DNA of 64,000 nt, taken from NCBI GenBank assembly GCA_020073585.1, contig JAIQEV010000012.1, positions 1 through 64,000 on the forward strand, read 5' to 3'. The translations under genes were made by a program, and so were the position numbers. The stretch is from Terriglobia bacterium. Lineage in GTDB: Bacteria; Acidobacteriota; Terriglobia; Acidiferrales; UBA7541. Under the pieces are notes generated by a model. That model was not told the origin of the DNA. It searched no databases and saw only the letters and a program-made list of their open reading frames with translations. Every line of letters begins with the position of its first letter. Position 1 is the stretch's first letter. Shown here piece by piece: positions 7,920 through 16,510 of this stretch.

Positions 7920-9596
7920 TCAGGTCTGCAATACCCCCGTCTTGAATTCCTTGATCTCCGGATTCAACGCTGCCGCTTCCAGCGCCCAGATCAGCGCCTC
8001 GCGCGTGTGCGCTGGATCTATGATCGCATCCACCCACAGCCGCGCCGCCGCATAACGCGGGTCCGTCTGGTGCTCGTAGGTCGCTTTCACCGTCTCGTAC
8101 ATCTCCTTGCGCAGCTTTTCATCCACCTTCTTGCCTTCGCGCTCCAATTGCTTCAGCTTGATCTCCGCCAGGGTCCCCGCCGCGGCGTCTCCGCTCATCA
8201 CCGCATAGCGCGCCGTCGGCCACGCAAAAATGAACCGCGGATCGTACGCCTTCCCGCACATCGCATAGTGCCCGGCGCCGAAGCTCCCGCCGCAGATCAC
8301 CGCGATCTTCGGCACCACGCTGTTGGCCACCGCGTTGACCATCTTGGCTCCGGCGCGGATGATCCCGCTCCATTCCGCGTCCTTGCCCACCATGAACCCG
8401 TTCACGTCGTGCAGAAACACCAGCGGAATGCGGTTCTGGTTGCAGTCCAGGATGAAGCGCGCCGCCTTCTCCGCCGACTCCGTATAGATCACCCCGCCGA
8501 ATTCGATGCGCTTCTGGTCCGAGCCCCGCGCCAGCGTCTGCACGTGTTTCTTCTGGTTGGCCACGATGCCCACGGCCCACCCGCCGATCCGCGCGTAGCC
8601 GCACAGCAGCGTCTCCCCGTATTCCGCGCGGTACTCCTCGAACTCGCTGCCGTCCACCACCCGCGCGATCACCTCGCGCATGTCGTACTGCTTCGCCGGA
8701 TCGCCCGAAAACGCGCTGTAGATCTCCTCTCCCGGATATAGCGGCTCGCGCGCCTTCTCGTGGCTGAACGGCGAGGGATTCCCCGCGCCCATCTTGTCCA
8801 CCAGCGCCCGGATGCGCTTCAGGCAGCTCTCGTCGTCCGCCTCGCGGAAATCCACCGTGCCGCTGATCTGCGCGTGCATCTTCGCCCCGCCCAGTTCCTC
8901 CGCCGAGGATTTCTGCCCGATCGCCGCCTGCACCAGCGCCGGCCCCGCCAGAAACAGCCCCGAGCCTTCGGTCATCAGAATGTGGTCGCACATCACCGGC
9001 AGATACGCCCCGCCCGCCACGCACATCCCCATGATTGCGGTCACCTGCGGAATCCCCATCGCGCTCATCACCGCGTTGTTGCGGAACACCCGCCCGAAAT
9101 CGTCGGTATCCGGGAACACGTCCTCCTGCAACGGCAGGAACACGCCGGCCGAGTCCACCAGGTAGATCGTCGGAATGCGGTTCTCGATGGCGATATTCTG
9201 CGCGCGGATCACCTTCTTCGCGGTCATCGGAAAGAACGCCCCGGCCTTCACCGTGGCGTCATTGGCGATAATCATGAACAGCCGCCCGCACACCCGCGCC
9301 AGCCCGGTAATCGTTCCCGCGGAGGGCGCCCCGCCCCACTCCTCGTACATTTCGTGCGCGGCATACAATCCCAGCTCGAAGAACGCTGTTTTCGGATCGA
9401 TCAGCCTGGCGATGCGCTCCCGCGCCGTCAGCCGGCTCTTCTTGTGCTGCGCCTCGATGGCCTTCGCGCCGCCCCCCTGCCGGATGCGCTCCTCTTCGTT
9501 CTTCATCTCCGTCAGGAGATCCACGATGCGGCGCGCATTCTTTTCGCACTCCGGGGAGTGCACGTTCAACTTGGACTTCAGGGCGGAGTCGGACAC
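7920..9596 (-). CDS. Acyl-CoA carboxylase carboxyltransferase (beta) subunit, probably methylcrotonoyl-CoA carboxylase
   Basis: 558 aa carboxyltransferase of the MCC/PCC beta family, which moves CO2 from carboxybiotin to an acyl-CoA. The start is GTG at 9596, with GAGG 7 nt upstream; longer open frames to 10553 only overlap the symporter gene. Family features are the RERIARLIDP segment, the Gly-rich N-terminal crotonase half (GMCVAGGAYLPVMCD) and the C-terminal half with FLHDVNGFMVG and GSFGAGHYAMCG. With an HMG-CoA-lyase-like gene and a hydratase directly downstream, methylcrotonoyl-CoA is the likely substrate (LiuB/MccB type). No biotin carboxylase/biotin carrier subunit gene is present here, so the alpha subunit must come from elsewhere. 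Confidence 0.93.
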   Translation of the reverse strand: MSDSALKSKLNVHSPECEKNARRIVDLLTEMKNEEERIRQGGGAKAIEAQHKKSRLTARERIARLIDPKTAFFELGLYAAHEMYEEWGGAPSAGTITGLARVCGRLFMIIANDATVKAGAFFPMTAKKVIRAQNIAIENRIPTIYLVDSAGVFLPLQEDVFPDTDDFGRVFRNNAVMSAMGIPQVTAIMGMCVAGGAYLPVMCDHILMTEGSGLFLAGPALVQAAIGQKSSAEELGGAKMHAQISGTVDFREADDESCLKRIRALVDKMGAGNPSPFSHEKAREPLYPGEEIYSAFSGDPAKQYDMREVIARVVDGSEFEEYRAEYGETLLCGYARIGGWAVGIVANQKKHVQTLARGSDQKRIEFGGVIYTESAEKAARFILDCNQNRIPLVFLHDVNGFMVGKDAEWSGIIRAGAKMVNAVANSVVPKIAVICGGSFGAGHYAMCGKAYDPRFIFAWPTARYAVMSGDAAAGTLAEIKLKQLEREGKKVDEKLRKEMYETVKATYEHQTDPRYAAARLWVDAIIDPAHTREALIWALEAAALNPEIKEFKTGVLQT

Positions 9597-9669
9597 GCGC
9601 GGACCTCGCGATGGATTTTGCGCAACGGGCGCGGCGGCGCGCCGCGCGCTTCTGATGCAGCCGAGCGAC

Positions 9670-9675
9670 AGTATA
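9670..9675 (-). promoter_or_regulatory. Putative -10 element of the leucine-catabolism operon
   Basis: On the minus strand this is a perfect TATACT -10 hexamer, 73 bp before the GTG start of the carboxyltransferase, in an intergenic gap of 254 bp. No convincing -35 box is seen at the expected spacing, so regulation by an activator is possible. Confidence 0.4.
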
Positions 9676-9850
9676 AGGGGTAACGCCGGTTTGCGCGAGG
9701 CCGCGCCGGCCCCCGCGGCCGCGTGCGAGGAGAGGTCCTCATTGCTGCGAAAGGGGGCAAAAATGGGGAGTGATCCGGAGCAGGGAATTGCTTCTGCTGT
9801 TTTCGGTGAGGATTGTTCAGCCGCGCACTGGTTATCCCTGTTTGCCGGTG

Positions 9851-11107
9851 CTATTTGCCGCCCATAACCTCGCGCATTTTCGCCACGTCCAACTCGCCCT
9901 CCCACCGGCTGACCACCAGCGTCGCCACTCCGTTGCCGATGACGTTCGTCAAGGCGCGGCATTCGCTCATGAATTTGTCCACGCCCAGCAGCAGCGCCAG
10001 GGCCTGCACGGGTATTTCGGGAAAGACGCTGAGCACCGCCGCCACCTTCACGAATGCCCCGCCAGGCACCCCCGCGCCTCCCGTCGAGGCAATCATGGCG
10101 AAGAGCAGCACGCGCACCTCCTGCCCCAGCGAGAGATGGACGTTGGTGGCCTGCGCCAGGAAGAGCACCGCCAGCGTGATGTAGATATTCGCGCCGTCGG
10201 TATTGAAGCTGTAGCCCATCGGAAACACCAGCCCCGCAATCGAGCTCGGCGCGCCCAGGCGTTCCAGCTTCCGCAGCATGTCCGGGATCACGGTTTCCGA
10301 CGAGCTGGTGCCCAGCACGATCAGCAGCTCGTCCTTGATGTAGGCCAGAAAACGCAGGAGCGAAAAGCCCGCCAGGTATGCGATGGTCCCGAGAATGAGC
10401 AATACGAAGAGTGCGCTGGTGAGATAAAAAGTTCCGATCAGCTTGGCGAGATTGGAGAGCGCGGCGAGATCGTAACGCCCGACGGTGAAGGCCATGGCGC
10501 CAAATGCGCCGATGGGCGCCAGCTGCACGATCATGCGGATGATGCCGAAACACACTTTGCTGGCCACCCCGACCGCGCGCGTCACTCCGGCGCTGCTTTC
10601 TCCCAGGCGCGAAATGGCGAAGCCGCAGAGGATGGCCAGCAGCACGACCTGCAGAAAATCGTCGTGAATGAAGGCGTCCAGGAACGTCGCGGGAATGGTA
10701 CGCAGCAGTTGCCCGGCGAGCCCCGTATCCTTGGCGTGGCTGACGTACGCGGCCACGGATTTGGCGTCCAGTGCCGCCGGATTGATGTTCAATCCCCGGC
10801 CCGGCTGTCCCGCTTGCGCCACCACCATGCCGATGAGCAGCGCCGACACGGATACGATTTCGAAATAGACCAGCGTCTTCAAGCCCACGCGCCCGACCTT
10901 CTTCATGTCGGTCATGGACCCGATGCCCTGCACCAGGACGCAGAAGATCACCGGCCCGATCATCATTTTGATCAGCGCGATGAAACCGTCACCCAGCGGT
11001 TTGAGGGCTATGCCGGCTTTGGGGAAGAAATGCCCGGTGAAAATGCCCAGGGCAATCGCCACCAGGACCTGCACGTAGAGGTCTCTGTACCAGGGGCGGC
11101 GGGGCAC
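9851..11107 (-). CDS. Dicarboxylate/amino acid:cation symporter (DAACS family)
   Basis: 418 aa membrane transporter of the GltP/DctA family that couples uptake of glutamate or C4-dicarboxylates to Na+ or H+. Eight or so hydrophobic segments are visible. Family signatures are KMMIGPVIFCVLVQGIGSM near residue 55, the serine-rich reentrant loop LGTSSSETVIP, and the FNTDG / ASTGGAGVPGG motifs of the second hairpin and ligand site. The likely start is GTG, only 2 bp after the stop of the AhpD-like gene, so the two genes are translationally coupled. An open frame extends to 11299 but only covers the upstream gene. Confidence 0.92.
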   Translation of the reverse strand: MPRRPWYRDLYVQVLVAIALGIFTGHFFPKAGIALKPLGDGFIALIKMMIGPVIFCVLVQGIGSMTDMKKVGRVGLKTLVYFEIVSVSALLIGMVVAQAGQPGRGLNINPAALDAKSVAAYVSHAKDTGLAGQLLRTIPATFLDAFIHDDFLQVVLLAILCGFAISRLGESSAGVTRAVGVASKVCFGIIRMIVQLAPIGAFGAMAFTVGRYDLAALSNLAKLIGTFYLTSALFVLLILGTIAYLAGFSLLRFLAYIKDELLIVLGTSSSETVIPDMLRKLERLGAPSSIAGLVFPMGYSFNTDGANIYITLAVLFLAQATNVHLSLGQEVRVLLFAMIASTGGAGVPGGAFVKVAAVLSVFPEIPVQALALLLGVDKFMSECRALTNVIGNGVATLVVSRWEGELDVAKMREVMGGK

Positions 11108-11109
11108 GG

Positions 11110-11679
11110 TTATACTTTTTCGCTTCTTTTTTCGGCGAGAAATGCGGCCAGTTCCCCGGCTTGGGTCTGCAGCGTGCGCAGCCAGCGCTGCCCGCCGAAG
11201 ATGAATCCCGTCCAGTACCCGATCTCCACGATCTGCGGCTCGCTGAATTCGGCGTGCAGCTGCTGCCACATGGCGTCGTCCGCTCTCTCCGGAGCCCACA
11301 TGATGGCGTCGGCGTAACTCAACGCCAGTTTTTCGCGCGCCGTGAACCGCTCGGACTCCTCGTACTTATGCACTTCCGACATCCGGTCTTCTTTGTTCCG
11401 CGCACCCTGCGCGGATCCCTGGTTCATTCAATAATTGCAGGACATGCTGATGGCGATGTACGCCCGCAGCAGCTCCTTGAGCTCCCACTCCACCGTGCCC
11501 TTGTCTTTCTTGAACAGCATGTCGAAGGTCGTGGTGAACGAGCGCATCACGTCCGGCTGATGCGCGCGAATCGCCTGGTTCTCCGGTCCGGGCCGCCCGG
11601 CCTTTATCGCGTCCTCGAGCCACCGGCGCGCTTGCGGGTCGGCAATCGTCTCGGGAGCGACATAGCTGATGCGGGCCAT
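11110..11679 (-). CDS. AhpD-like (CMD family) protein, predicted CxxU selenoprotein with in-frame TGA
   Basis: Read through one in-frame TGA at 11428-11430 this is a 189-residue alkylhydroperoxidase/carboxymuconolactone-decarboxylase-like protein. Residues 1-83 match the N-terminal half of the family (ARISYV, RPGPENQAIRAHQPDV, ELKELLRAYIA), and residues 85-189 match the C-terminal half (FTAREKLALSYADAIMW, EIGYWTGFIFGGQRW). The TGA falls at residue 84 in Cys81-Asn-Tyr-TGA, the position of the second Cys of the redox CxxC motif, so selenocysteine is the natural reading. A SECIS-type hairpin follows 12 nt later. AAGGAG sits 6 nt before the ATG at 11679, whereas the ATG right after the TGA has no ribosome binding site. 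The 2-bp gap to the symporter GTG also argues that both halves are translated. AhpD-like CxxU proteins are a known selenoprotein class. The alternative is a nonsense mutation making a pseudogene. Confidence 0.8.
11397..11415 (-). promoter_or_regulatory. SECIS-like hairpin downstream of the in-frame TGA
   Basis: On the minus strand the sequence reads TCCGCGC, AGGGT, GCGCGGA: a perfect 7-bp stem with a 5-nt loop whose second to fourth bases are G. The stem begins 12 nt and the loop 19 nt after the TGA at 11428-11430, inside the coding frame. Bacterial SECIS elements recognised by SelB lie immediately 3' of the UGA codon, with the apical loop roughly 15-40 nt downstream and a conserved G early in the loop. 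This hairpin meets those conditions. Confidence 0.7.
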
Positions 11680-11716
11680 TGATGTCTCCTTGTCTCAGTG
11701 CGGGCTAAGCGAGCCG

Positions 11717-11725
11717 ATAATACCA
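11717..11725 (-). promoter_or_regulatory. Extended -10 promoter for the AhpD-like gene
   Basis: The minus strand shows TGGTATTAT, an extended -10 (TGn followed by TATTAT), 37 bp before the ATG at 11679. No -35 consensus is present. A short palindrome, CGGGA-T-TCCCG at 11731-11741, lies directly upstream where an operator could act. Confidence 0.45.
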
Positions 11726-11852
11726 TAATACGGGAATCCCGCGCCCGCGTTTTCACCTCGCGTGCTTTCCGCTTTGCCGCGAATTCACTCGCAGCTTGCA
11801 ACCTGGATGGTAAGTATCGTTCCGTGAAGGATGCGCGGAATGCTGCCGCAGC

Positions 11853-12257
11853 TTATGCCTGCTGCGGGTGGCGCTTCTGAATGAACGCCACGATGTCCTG
11901 CGTCGACGTCCCCGGGAGGAAAATCTCCGCGATGCCCGCCTTTTTGAGAACGGCAAGGTCCGCCTCGGGAATAATCCCGCCGACCAGCACGGTCACGTCG
12001 CCCATGCCCTTTTCGCGCAGCAGGTTCATCAGTTGCGGGCAGATGGTATTGTGCGCCCCGGAAAGAATCGACAGGCCGATGACGTCCACGTCCTCCTGCA
12101 CCGCCGCCGAAGCGATCATCTCCGGCGTTTGCCGCAGGCCGGTGTAGATCACTTCCATGCCCGCATCGCGCAGCGCCCGCGCAATCACCTTGGCGCCGCG
12201 GTCGTGCCCATCCAGCCCCGGCTTGGCAATCAATACTCGAATCTTCTTCTCAGGCAT
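11853..12257 (-). CDS. Methylmalonyl-CoA mutase, B12-binding subunit
   Basis: 134 aa cobalamin-binding domain, the small chain of a two-chain methylmalonyl-CoA mutase that interconverts (R)-methylmalonyl-CoA and succinyl-CoA. The base-off/His-on signature DxHxxG is Asp16-Gly-His18-Asp-Arg-Gly21, with the later SxL motif (GLSILSGAH) and a C-terminal GG (VGGIIPE). It follows the large subunit on the same strand after a 39-bp gap. No transmembrane or extra domains are present. Confidence 0.94.
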   Translation of the reverse strand: MPEKKIRVLIAKPGLDGHDRGAKVIARALRDAGMEVIYTGLRQTPEMIASAAVQEDVDVIGLSILSGAHNTICPQLMNLLREKGMGDVTVLVGGIIPEADLAVLKKAGIAEIFLPGTSTQDIVAFIQKRHPQQA

Positions 12258-12296
12258 AAGGGTTGTGTTCCCGGAACGTCCTTGGATTTGTCAGAC

Positions 12297-14015
12297 TTAG
12301 GTAATCGCCACTTCCTCGTACGTGCCGAACACCTCGCGCATCGCGTCGCAGATCTCCCCGAGCGTCGCGTAAGCCTTCACCGCGTCGTACAGATAGGGCA
12401 TCAGGTTGTCTTTGCCCTCGGCGGCCTTGCGCAACGCGCCCAGCCGCCGCGCCACCTCGTCTTTCGAGCGTTCCGCTCGCAGCTTCGCCAGCCGCTCGGC
12501 CTGGCGGTGGGCCACGGTCTCGTCAATCTGCAGAATCTCCAGCGGCTTTTCGTCGGCCACGTAGTCGTTGACCCCCACCATGATCTTTTCCTTGTGGTCC
12601 ACGGCCATCTGGTAGCGGTAGGAAGCCTCGGCAATCTCGCGCTGCGGGTAGCTGCGCTCTATCGCCGCCACCATCCCGCCCATGGCGTCGATCTTGTGAA
12701 TGTAGTCCCACGCCGCGCGCTCGATCTCGTTGGTTAGCGTCTCCACGAAATATGACCCGCCCAGCGGATCCACCGTGTTCGTCACCCCGGTCTCGTGTGC
12801 GATGATCTGCTGCGTGCGCAGCGCAATCGTCGCCGCGAACTCCGTGGGCAGCGCCCAGGCCTCGTCCAGCGAGTTGGTGTGCAGCGACTGCGTCCCGCCC
12901 AGCACCGCGGCCAGCGCCTGGATCGCCGTGCGCACTACGTTGTTGTACGGCTGCTGCGCCGTCAGCGAGCATCCCGCCGTCTGCGTGTGGAAGCGCAGCG
13001 CCCATGACCGCGCGCTCTTCGCCCCATAGCGCTCCACCATGGCCTTGTGCCAGATGCGCCGCGCCGCGCGGTACTTGGCGATCTCCTCGAAAAAATCGCT
13101 GTGCGCGTTGAAGAAAAACGACAGTTGCGGCCCGAACTCGTCCACCTTCAGCCCGCGGCGCAGCGCGTATTCCACGTACTCCATCCCGTCCCGCAGCGTG
13201 AACGCCAGCTCTTGGATCGCCGTCGACCCCGCCTCGCGGATGTGGTACCCGCTGATCGAGATGGTGTTGAACTTCGGCGTGTTCTTCACCCCGAACTCGA
13301 ACGTGTCGATCACCAGCCGCATCGAGGGTTCCGGCGGGTAGATGTACTCCTTCTGTGCGATGTACTCCTTCAGAATGTCGTTCTGGATCGTCCCGGAAAT
13401 CTTCTTCCAGTCCGCGCCCTGCTTTTCCGCCACCGCCAGGTACATCGCCCAGATAATCGCCGCGGGCGAATTGATAGTCATGGACGTGGTCACGTCGGCC
13501 AGCGGAATCTTGTCGAACAGCACTTCCATGTCCGCCAGGGAAGAGATGGCCACGCCGCACTTGCCGACTTCGCCCTCCGCCAGCGCGTGGTCGGAGTCAT
13601 AGCCCATCAGTGTCGGCAGGTCGAACGCCGTGGACAGGCCTGTCTGTCCTTGCCCCAGCAGATACCGGAAGCGCTGGTTGGTGTCCTCGGCCGTGCCGAA
13701 GCCCGCGAACTGCCGCATGGTCCACAGCCGCGTGCGGTGCATGGTCGAATGAATCCCGCGCGTGTAGGGCGGCTCCCCGGGAAAGCCCAGGTCGCGGTCG
13801 GCGTCGAAGCCGGAAAGATCGGCCGGAGTGTACAGGCGGCGGATCGGGTAGCCCGAGATGGTCGTGAATTCCGGCAGCCGCTCCGGGCTCTTCTCCAGTG
13901 TGGGCCGCAGCGTGTTTTCCTCCCACGCGCGTTCTTGGGCCGAGGGCGTGCGGTGCGCGGAGGAAACTTCGGAGGCGGCGACGGTCTGGGTGACTCCCTT
14001 GTCCTGTTCAGCCAT
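12297..14015 (-). CDS. mcmA: Methylmalonyl-CoA mutase, catalytic (TIM-barrel) subunit
   Basis: 572 aa catalytic chain without a B12 domain, which is supplied by the next gene. Family motifs are [21 protein letters not shown]-type [15 protein letters not shown], the mutase [14 protein letters not shown] stretch, TSMTINSPA and the substrate-pocket [14 protein letters not shown]. Length is typical of chains of the archaeal/alpha-subunit type. It handles propionyl-CoA from branched-chain amino acid or odd-chain breakdown, in line with the nearby leucine-catabolism operon and the MeaB gene at 62320. The start ATG is preceded by a palindrome at 14040-14061. Confidence 0.95.
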   Translation of the reverse strand: MAEQDKGVTQTVAASEVSSAHRTPSAQERAWEENTLRPTLEKSPERLPEFTTISGYPIRRLYTPADLSGFDADRDLGFPGEPPYTRGIHSTMHRTRLWTMRQFAGFGTAEDTNQRFRYLLGQGQTGLSTAFDLPTLMGYDSDHALAEGEVGKCGVAISSLADMEVLFDKIPLADVTTSMTINSPAAIIWAMYLAVAEKQGADWKKISGTIQNDILKEYIAQKEYIYPPEPSMRLVIDTFEFGVKNTPKFNTISISGYHIREAGSTAIQELAFTLRDGMEYVEYALRRGLKVDEFGPQLSFFFNAHSDFFEEIAKYRAARRIWHKAMVERYGAKSARSWALRFHTQTAGCSLTAQQPYNNVVRTAIQALAAVLGGTQSLHTNSLDEAWALPTEFAATIALRTQQIIAHETGVTNTVDPLGGSYFVETLTNEIERAAWDYIHKIDAMGGMVAAIERSYPQREIAEASYRYQMAVDHKEKIMVGVNDYVADEKPLEILQIDETVAHRQAERLAKLRAERSKDEVARRLGALRKAAEGKDNLMPYLYDAVKAYATLGEICDAMREVFGTYEEVAIT

Positions 14016-14039
14016 GGTGCGGCACCCCCGGGGCGCAAA

Positions 14040-14061
14040 AATTCAAACAACTGGTTGAATT
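14040..14061. promoter_or_regulatory. Palindromic operator-like site upstream of the mutase
   Basis: Inverted repeat AATTCAA, 8-bp spacer, TTGAATT, 25 bp before the mcmA ATG. It lies between a weak minus-strand promoter candidate (TTGTCC at 14100-14105, 17-bp spacer, TACCAT at 14077-14082) and the start codon, a position suited to a repressor site. Confidence 0.4.
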
Positions 14062-14244
14062 GCGCGCACCTTATGTATGGTAGTCGAAAGCGCTGCCGAG
14101 GACAAGCGCAGGTGCTGCCAAAAGCAGTAACTGGCGGCCCGCTTGTCGCTGAAGCTGAAGTCGACCGCTCGGTGGTAACCCGTGATAAGTAGACCTATGC
14201 AAGGCGGTCTGGCGCGCTTGAAAAAGGCCGGCGCCGCTGCGGCG

Positions 14245-16278
14245 CTAATTGCCCGTCGACGTGCCTCGCACCTCGCCGTGCAGCGTCCCCGGGATCAGCG
14301 TTTCGCGCTCCACCTCGCCGCTCTTGGCGTCCGCCAGCGTCACCCGGTTGACGTCCAGCGTCCGTCCCAGCGCCCGCTCGTAATCCGCCTTGGCTTTGAC
14401 CAAGTCCACCAGCGCGCGCAGTTCGTTGCCCTGCGCCGTGGTCAGGTCGCGCTGCGTCTGAATCACCAGGAATACCGTGGACGCTCCGAGTTGGTACTTT
14501 TTCTGCTCGGCGTCAAACGTCTGCTCCTGCAGCACCCGCGCCTTCATCGCCGCCTCCACTCGCGCCTGGTCCTGTTCCAGCGCGATGTAGGCGTTGCGCA
14601 CGTCCAGCAGCGCCGCGTTCTTGAGCTGCTGCACCTGCGCCTCGAGCTGTCTCTGCGCCAGCAGCGCGCGCTGATTGTCCGCTTGCGCCTGCCGGTTGCG
14701 CAGCGGAATGCTCAGGCTGAACTGCACCGCGTAATCCGGAAACTGGTTGTGGAATACCTGGCTCATCGCCCCGCTCAGCCCGTCCTTCGCCAGGCCCGTG
14801 ACGTTCGGCACGCTCTGCGGCAGATAAATCGGAATGGGCACGCTGCTCGCGTTGAGCACGGTGACCGGCAGTCCATTGGCCCCCACCACCGGCGTCCCCG
14901 CCACCACCGACGGCGTCCCCAGAAGGGCGGAATTGCCCGCCAGCCCCACCGTGCCGTACTGCGCGCTGACCGACGCCACGGGTAGCAGCGCGTTGCGCGT
15001 CGCCCGCACGCTGATGTCCGCGTTCTTCAGGTTGTACTCCTGCTGCCGCAGGTCCGGCCGGCTGGCAAACGCCTCTTTCAGCGCCTCCTCGAACATCGGC
15101 GCTTCGATCTGCTCCGGCTTGGCCGGCAGGTCCGTGGGAATGATCTCCACATTGATCAGTTTCGGGTCCAGGGGATTCTTGGAAATGGCGTTCTTCAGCG
15201 CCTGCTGCTGTTGCAATAGCACCGTCTGGGCCACGATCAGGTTCTGCCGGTTGGTGGCCACCTCGGATTCCGCGCGCACCACGTCGATCGGCGCCATCGT
15301 CCCGATCTCCACCTGCTTCTTGTTGTCGGAGTACAGCTTCTCCGCGACCCCCACCGCGCGCTCCTGCACCTTCACGTTTTCCCGCGCGTACACCAGTTCC
15401 CAGTAGGTGTTGATCGTCCCCGTGATGGTAGTGATGGCCTGCTGCTCGAACTGCAGGTCCGCGATCTTGCGGTTGTTCTTGGCGATGCGGATGTTGCGCG
15501 TGTTCGGCAGCAGCCCGAAGCCGTTCAGCAGTTCCTGCTGAATGGAAACGAACAGCGAGCTCTGCACCGACGGATTGAACAGCGCCGCCGGCGAGCTGGT
15601 CGAGCTGCGCGTATTGTTCCAGGAAACCCCCAGCCCCGTGCCTGTCCAGAAGCCCTGCGAATATTGCGTGTTGTACTGCGCCGTGTGCGTCTTCAGGCTG
15701 GTCAGCGCCGAGGTCCCGGTCCCCGCCGTGAACGGGTTGTTCACCGGCGTGTTGCGGTCGTCATACGAGATGGTGGACGTCAGCGTCGGATCGAAATTCA
15801 GCGGCGGAATCGACCCCAGCGACGTCGCCGTTCCCGTGCCCGAGAGTCCCCGGCCCGTCCCGCCTCCCAGCGTGCGCAAAATGTCCGTATCCGCGATCCA
15901 CGGGTTGTAGCGCTGCACCACGATGTCCAGGTTGTTTTCCAGCGCCAGTTCGATCGTCTCCCGCAGGCTGATCTCGATCTTCCCGTCGTGGATCAACTGC
16001 TCCAGCCGCAGCGAGTTCTCCAGGTTCGGCCGTTCCAACTGGATCGGCCGGTAGGGATTGATGAGGTTCGGGAACGCCCGTGGCGCGCGCGAGAAATTGT
16101 GCTTGGAGAGCTGCAGCGAGAGCGGCGTCGCGCCCGGCGCGGTCTTGGCCGCCGGCGTGCCCGGCTGCTGCGCCGCTTCCTGCGCAAACAGCGGCGTGCC
16201 CGGGCCGGCGCCCAGCACCACTGCCAGCCAGGCCGCGAACAGCGAACGTGCGAACGACTTTCTCATTGTGATCCTCAC
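14245..16278 (-). CDS. TolC-family outer membrane efflux protein
   Basis: 677 aa. An N-terminal signal peptide (about residues 1-32, ending ALFAQE) is followed by an outer-membrane efflux protein domain repeated twice, with long helical stretches such as QQVQQLKNAALLDVRNAYIAL and EQDQARVEAAMKARVLQEQTF. The two OEP repeats form the trimeric TolC-type channel-tunnel. It is longer than classical TolC (about 470-500 aa) because of an N-terminal extension and an insert rich in Gly, Val and Asn around residues 440-500. No membrane fusion protein or pump gene is adjacent, so its partner is unknown. Confidence 0.9.
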   Translation of the reverse strand: MRITMRKSFARSLFAAWLAVVLGAGPGTPLFAQEAAQQPGTPAAKTAPGATPLSLQLSKHNFSRAPRAFPNLINPYRPIQLERPNLENSLRLEQLIHDGKIEISLRETIELALENNLDIVVQRYNPWIADTDILRTLGGGTGRGLSGTGTATSLGSIPPLNFDPTLTSTISYDDRNTPVNNPFTAGTGTSALTSLKTHTAQYNTQYSQGFWTGTGLGVSWNNTRSSTSSPAALFNPSVQSSLFVSIQQELLNGFGLLPNTRNIRIAKNNRKIADLQFEQQAITTITGTINTYWELVYARENVKVQERAVGVAEKLYSDNKKQVEIGTMAPIDVVRAESEVATNRQNLIVAQTVLLQQQQALKNAISKNPLDPKLINVEIIPTDLPAKPEQIEAPMFEEALKEAFASRPDLRQQEYNLKNADISVRATRNALLPVASVSAQYGTVGLAGNSALLGTPSVVAGTPVVGANGLPVTVLNASSVPIPIYLPQSVPNVTGLAKDGLSGAMSQVFHNQFPDYAVQFSLSIPLRNRQAQADNQRALLAQRQLEAQVQQLKNAALLDVRNAYIALEQDQARVEAAMKARVLQEQTFDAEQKKYQLGASTVFLVIQTQRDLTTAQGNELRALVDLVKAKADYERALGRTLDVNRVTLADAKSGEVERETLIPGTLHGEVRGTSTGN

Positions 16279-16510
16279 CCCTCGGTTATGCCGTACCCCT
16301 ACTTAGACGCAAGACCCTCAATTCAGTAGAACGTTGGCGAGCGGAAATTTGTTTCATGGAATCGCCAGATTGGAGCTTTCCTTCGAGGCGCGCCGCACCC
16401 CGCGGCACCCGCTGAGTCTAGCAGGCGGCCTCTTTCTTGACAACGCGCCGGGCCGCGGCTAGGCTCCTGAAGATTCATGATTTAGCGCACTCTTCCGGGT
16501 GACGGGCGGC

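Noticed and set aside
9597-10553. Long N-terminal extension of the carboxyltransferase frame
   Set aside because: It overlaps the symporter gene on the same strand, its translation has no family similarity, and a GTG with a ribosome site at 9596 gives the normal protein.
11110-11679. Reading the AhpD-like gene as two separate genes or a simple nonsense pseudogene
   Set aside because: The second half has no ribosome site, both halves are conserved up to the TGA, no other lesion is seen, and a SECIS-like hairpin follows; a pseudogene is kept as the alternative.
14016-14244. B12 riboswitch upstream of methylmalonyl-CoA mutase
   Set aside because: No B12-box-like sequence or extended structure is found; only a small palindrome.
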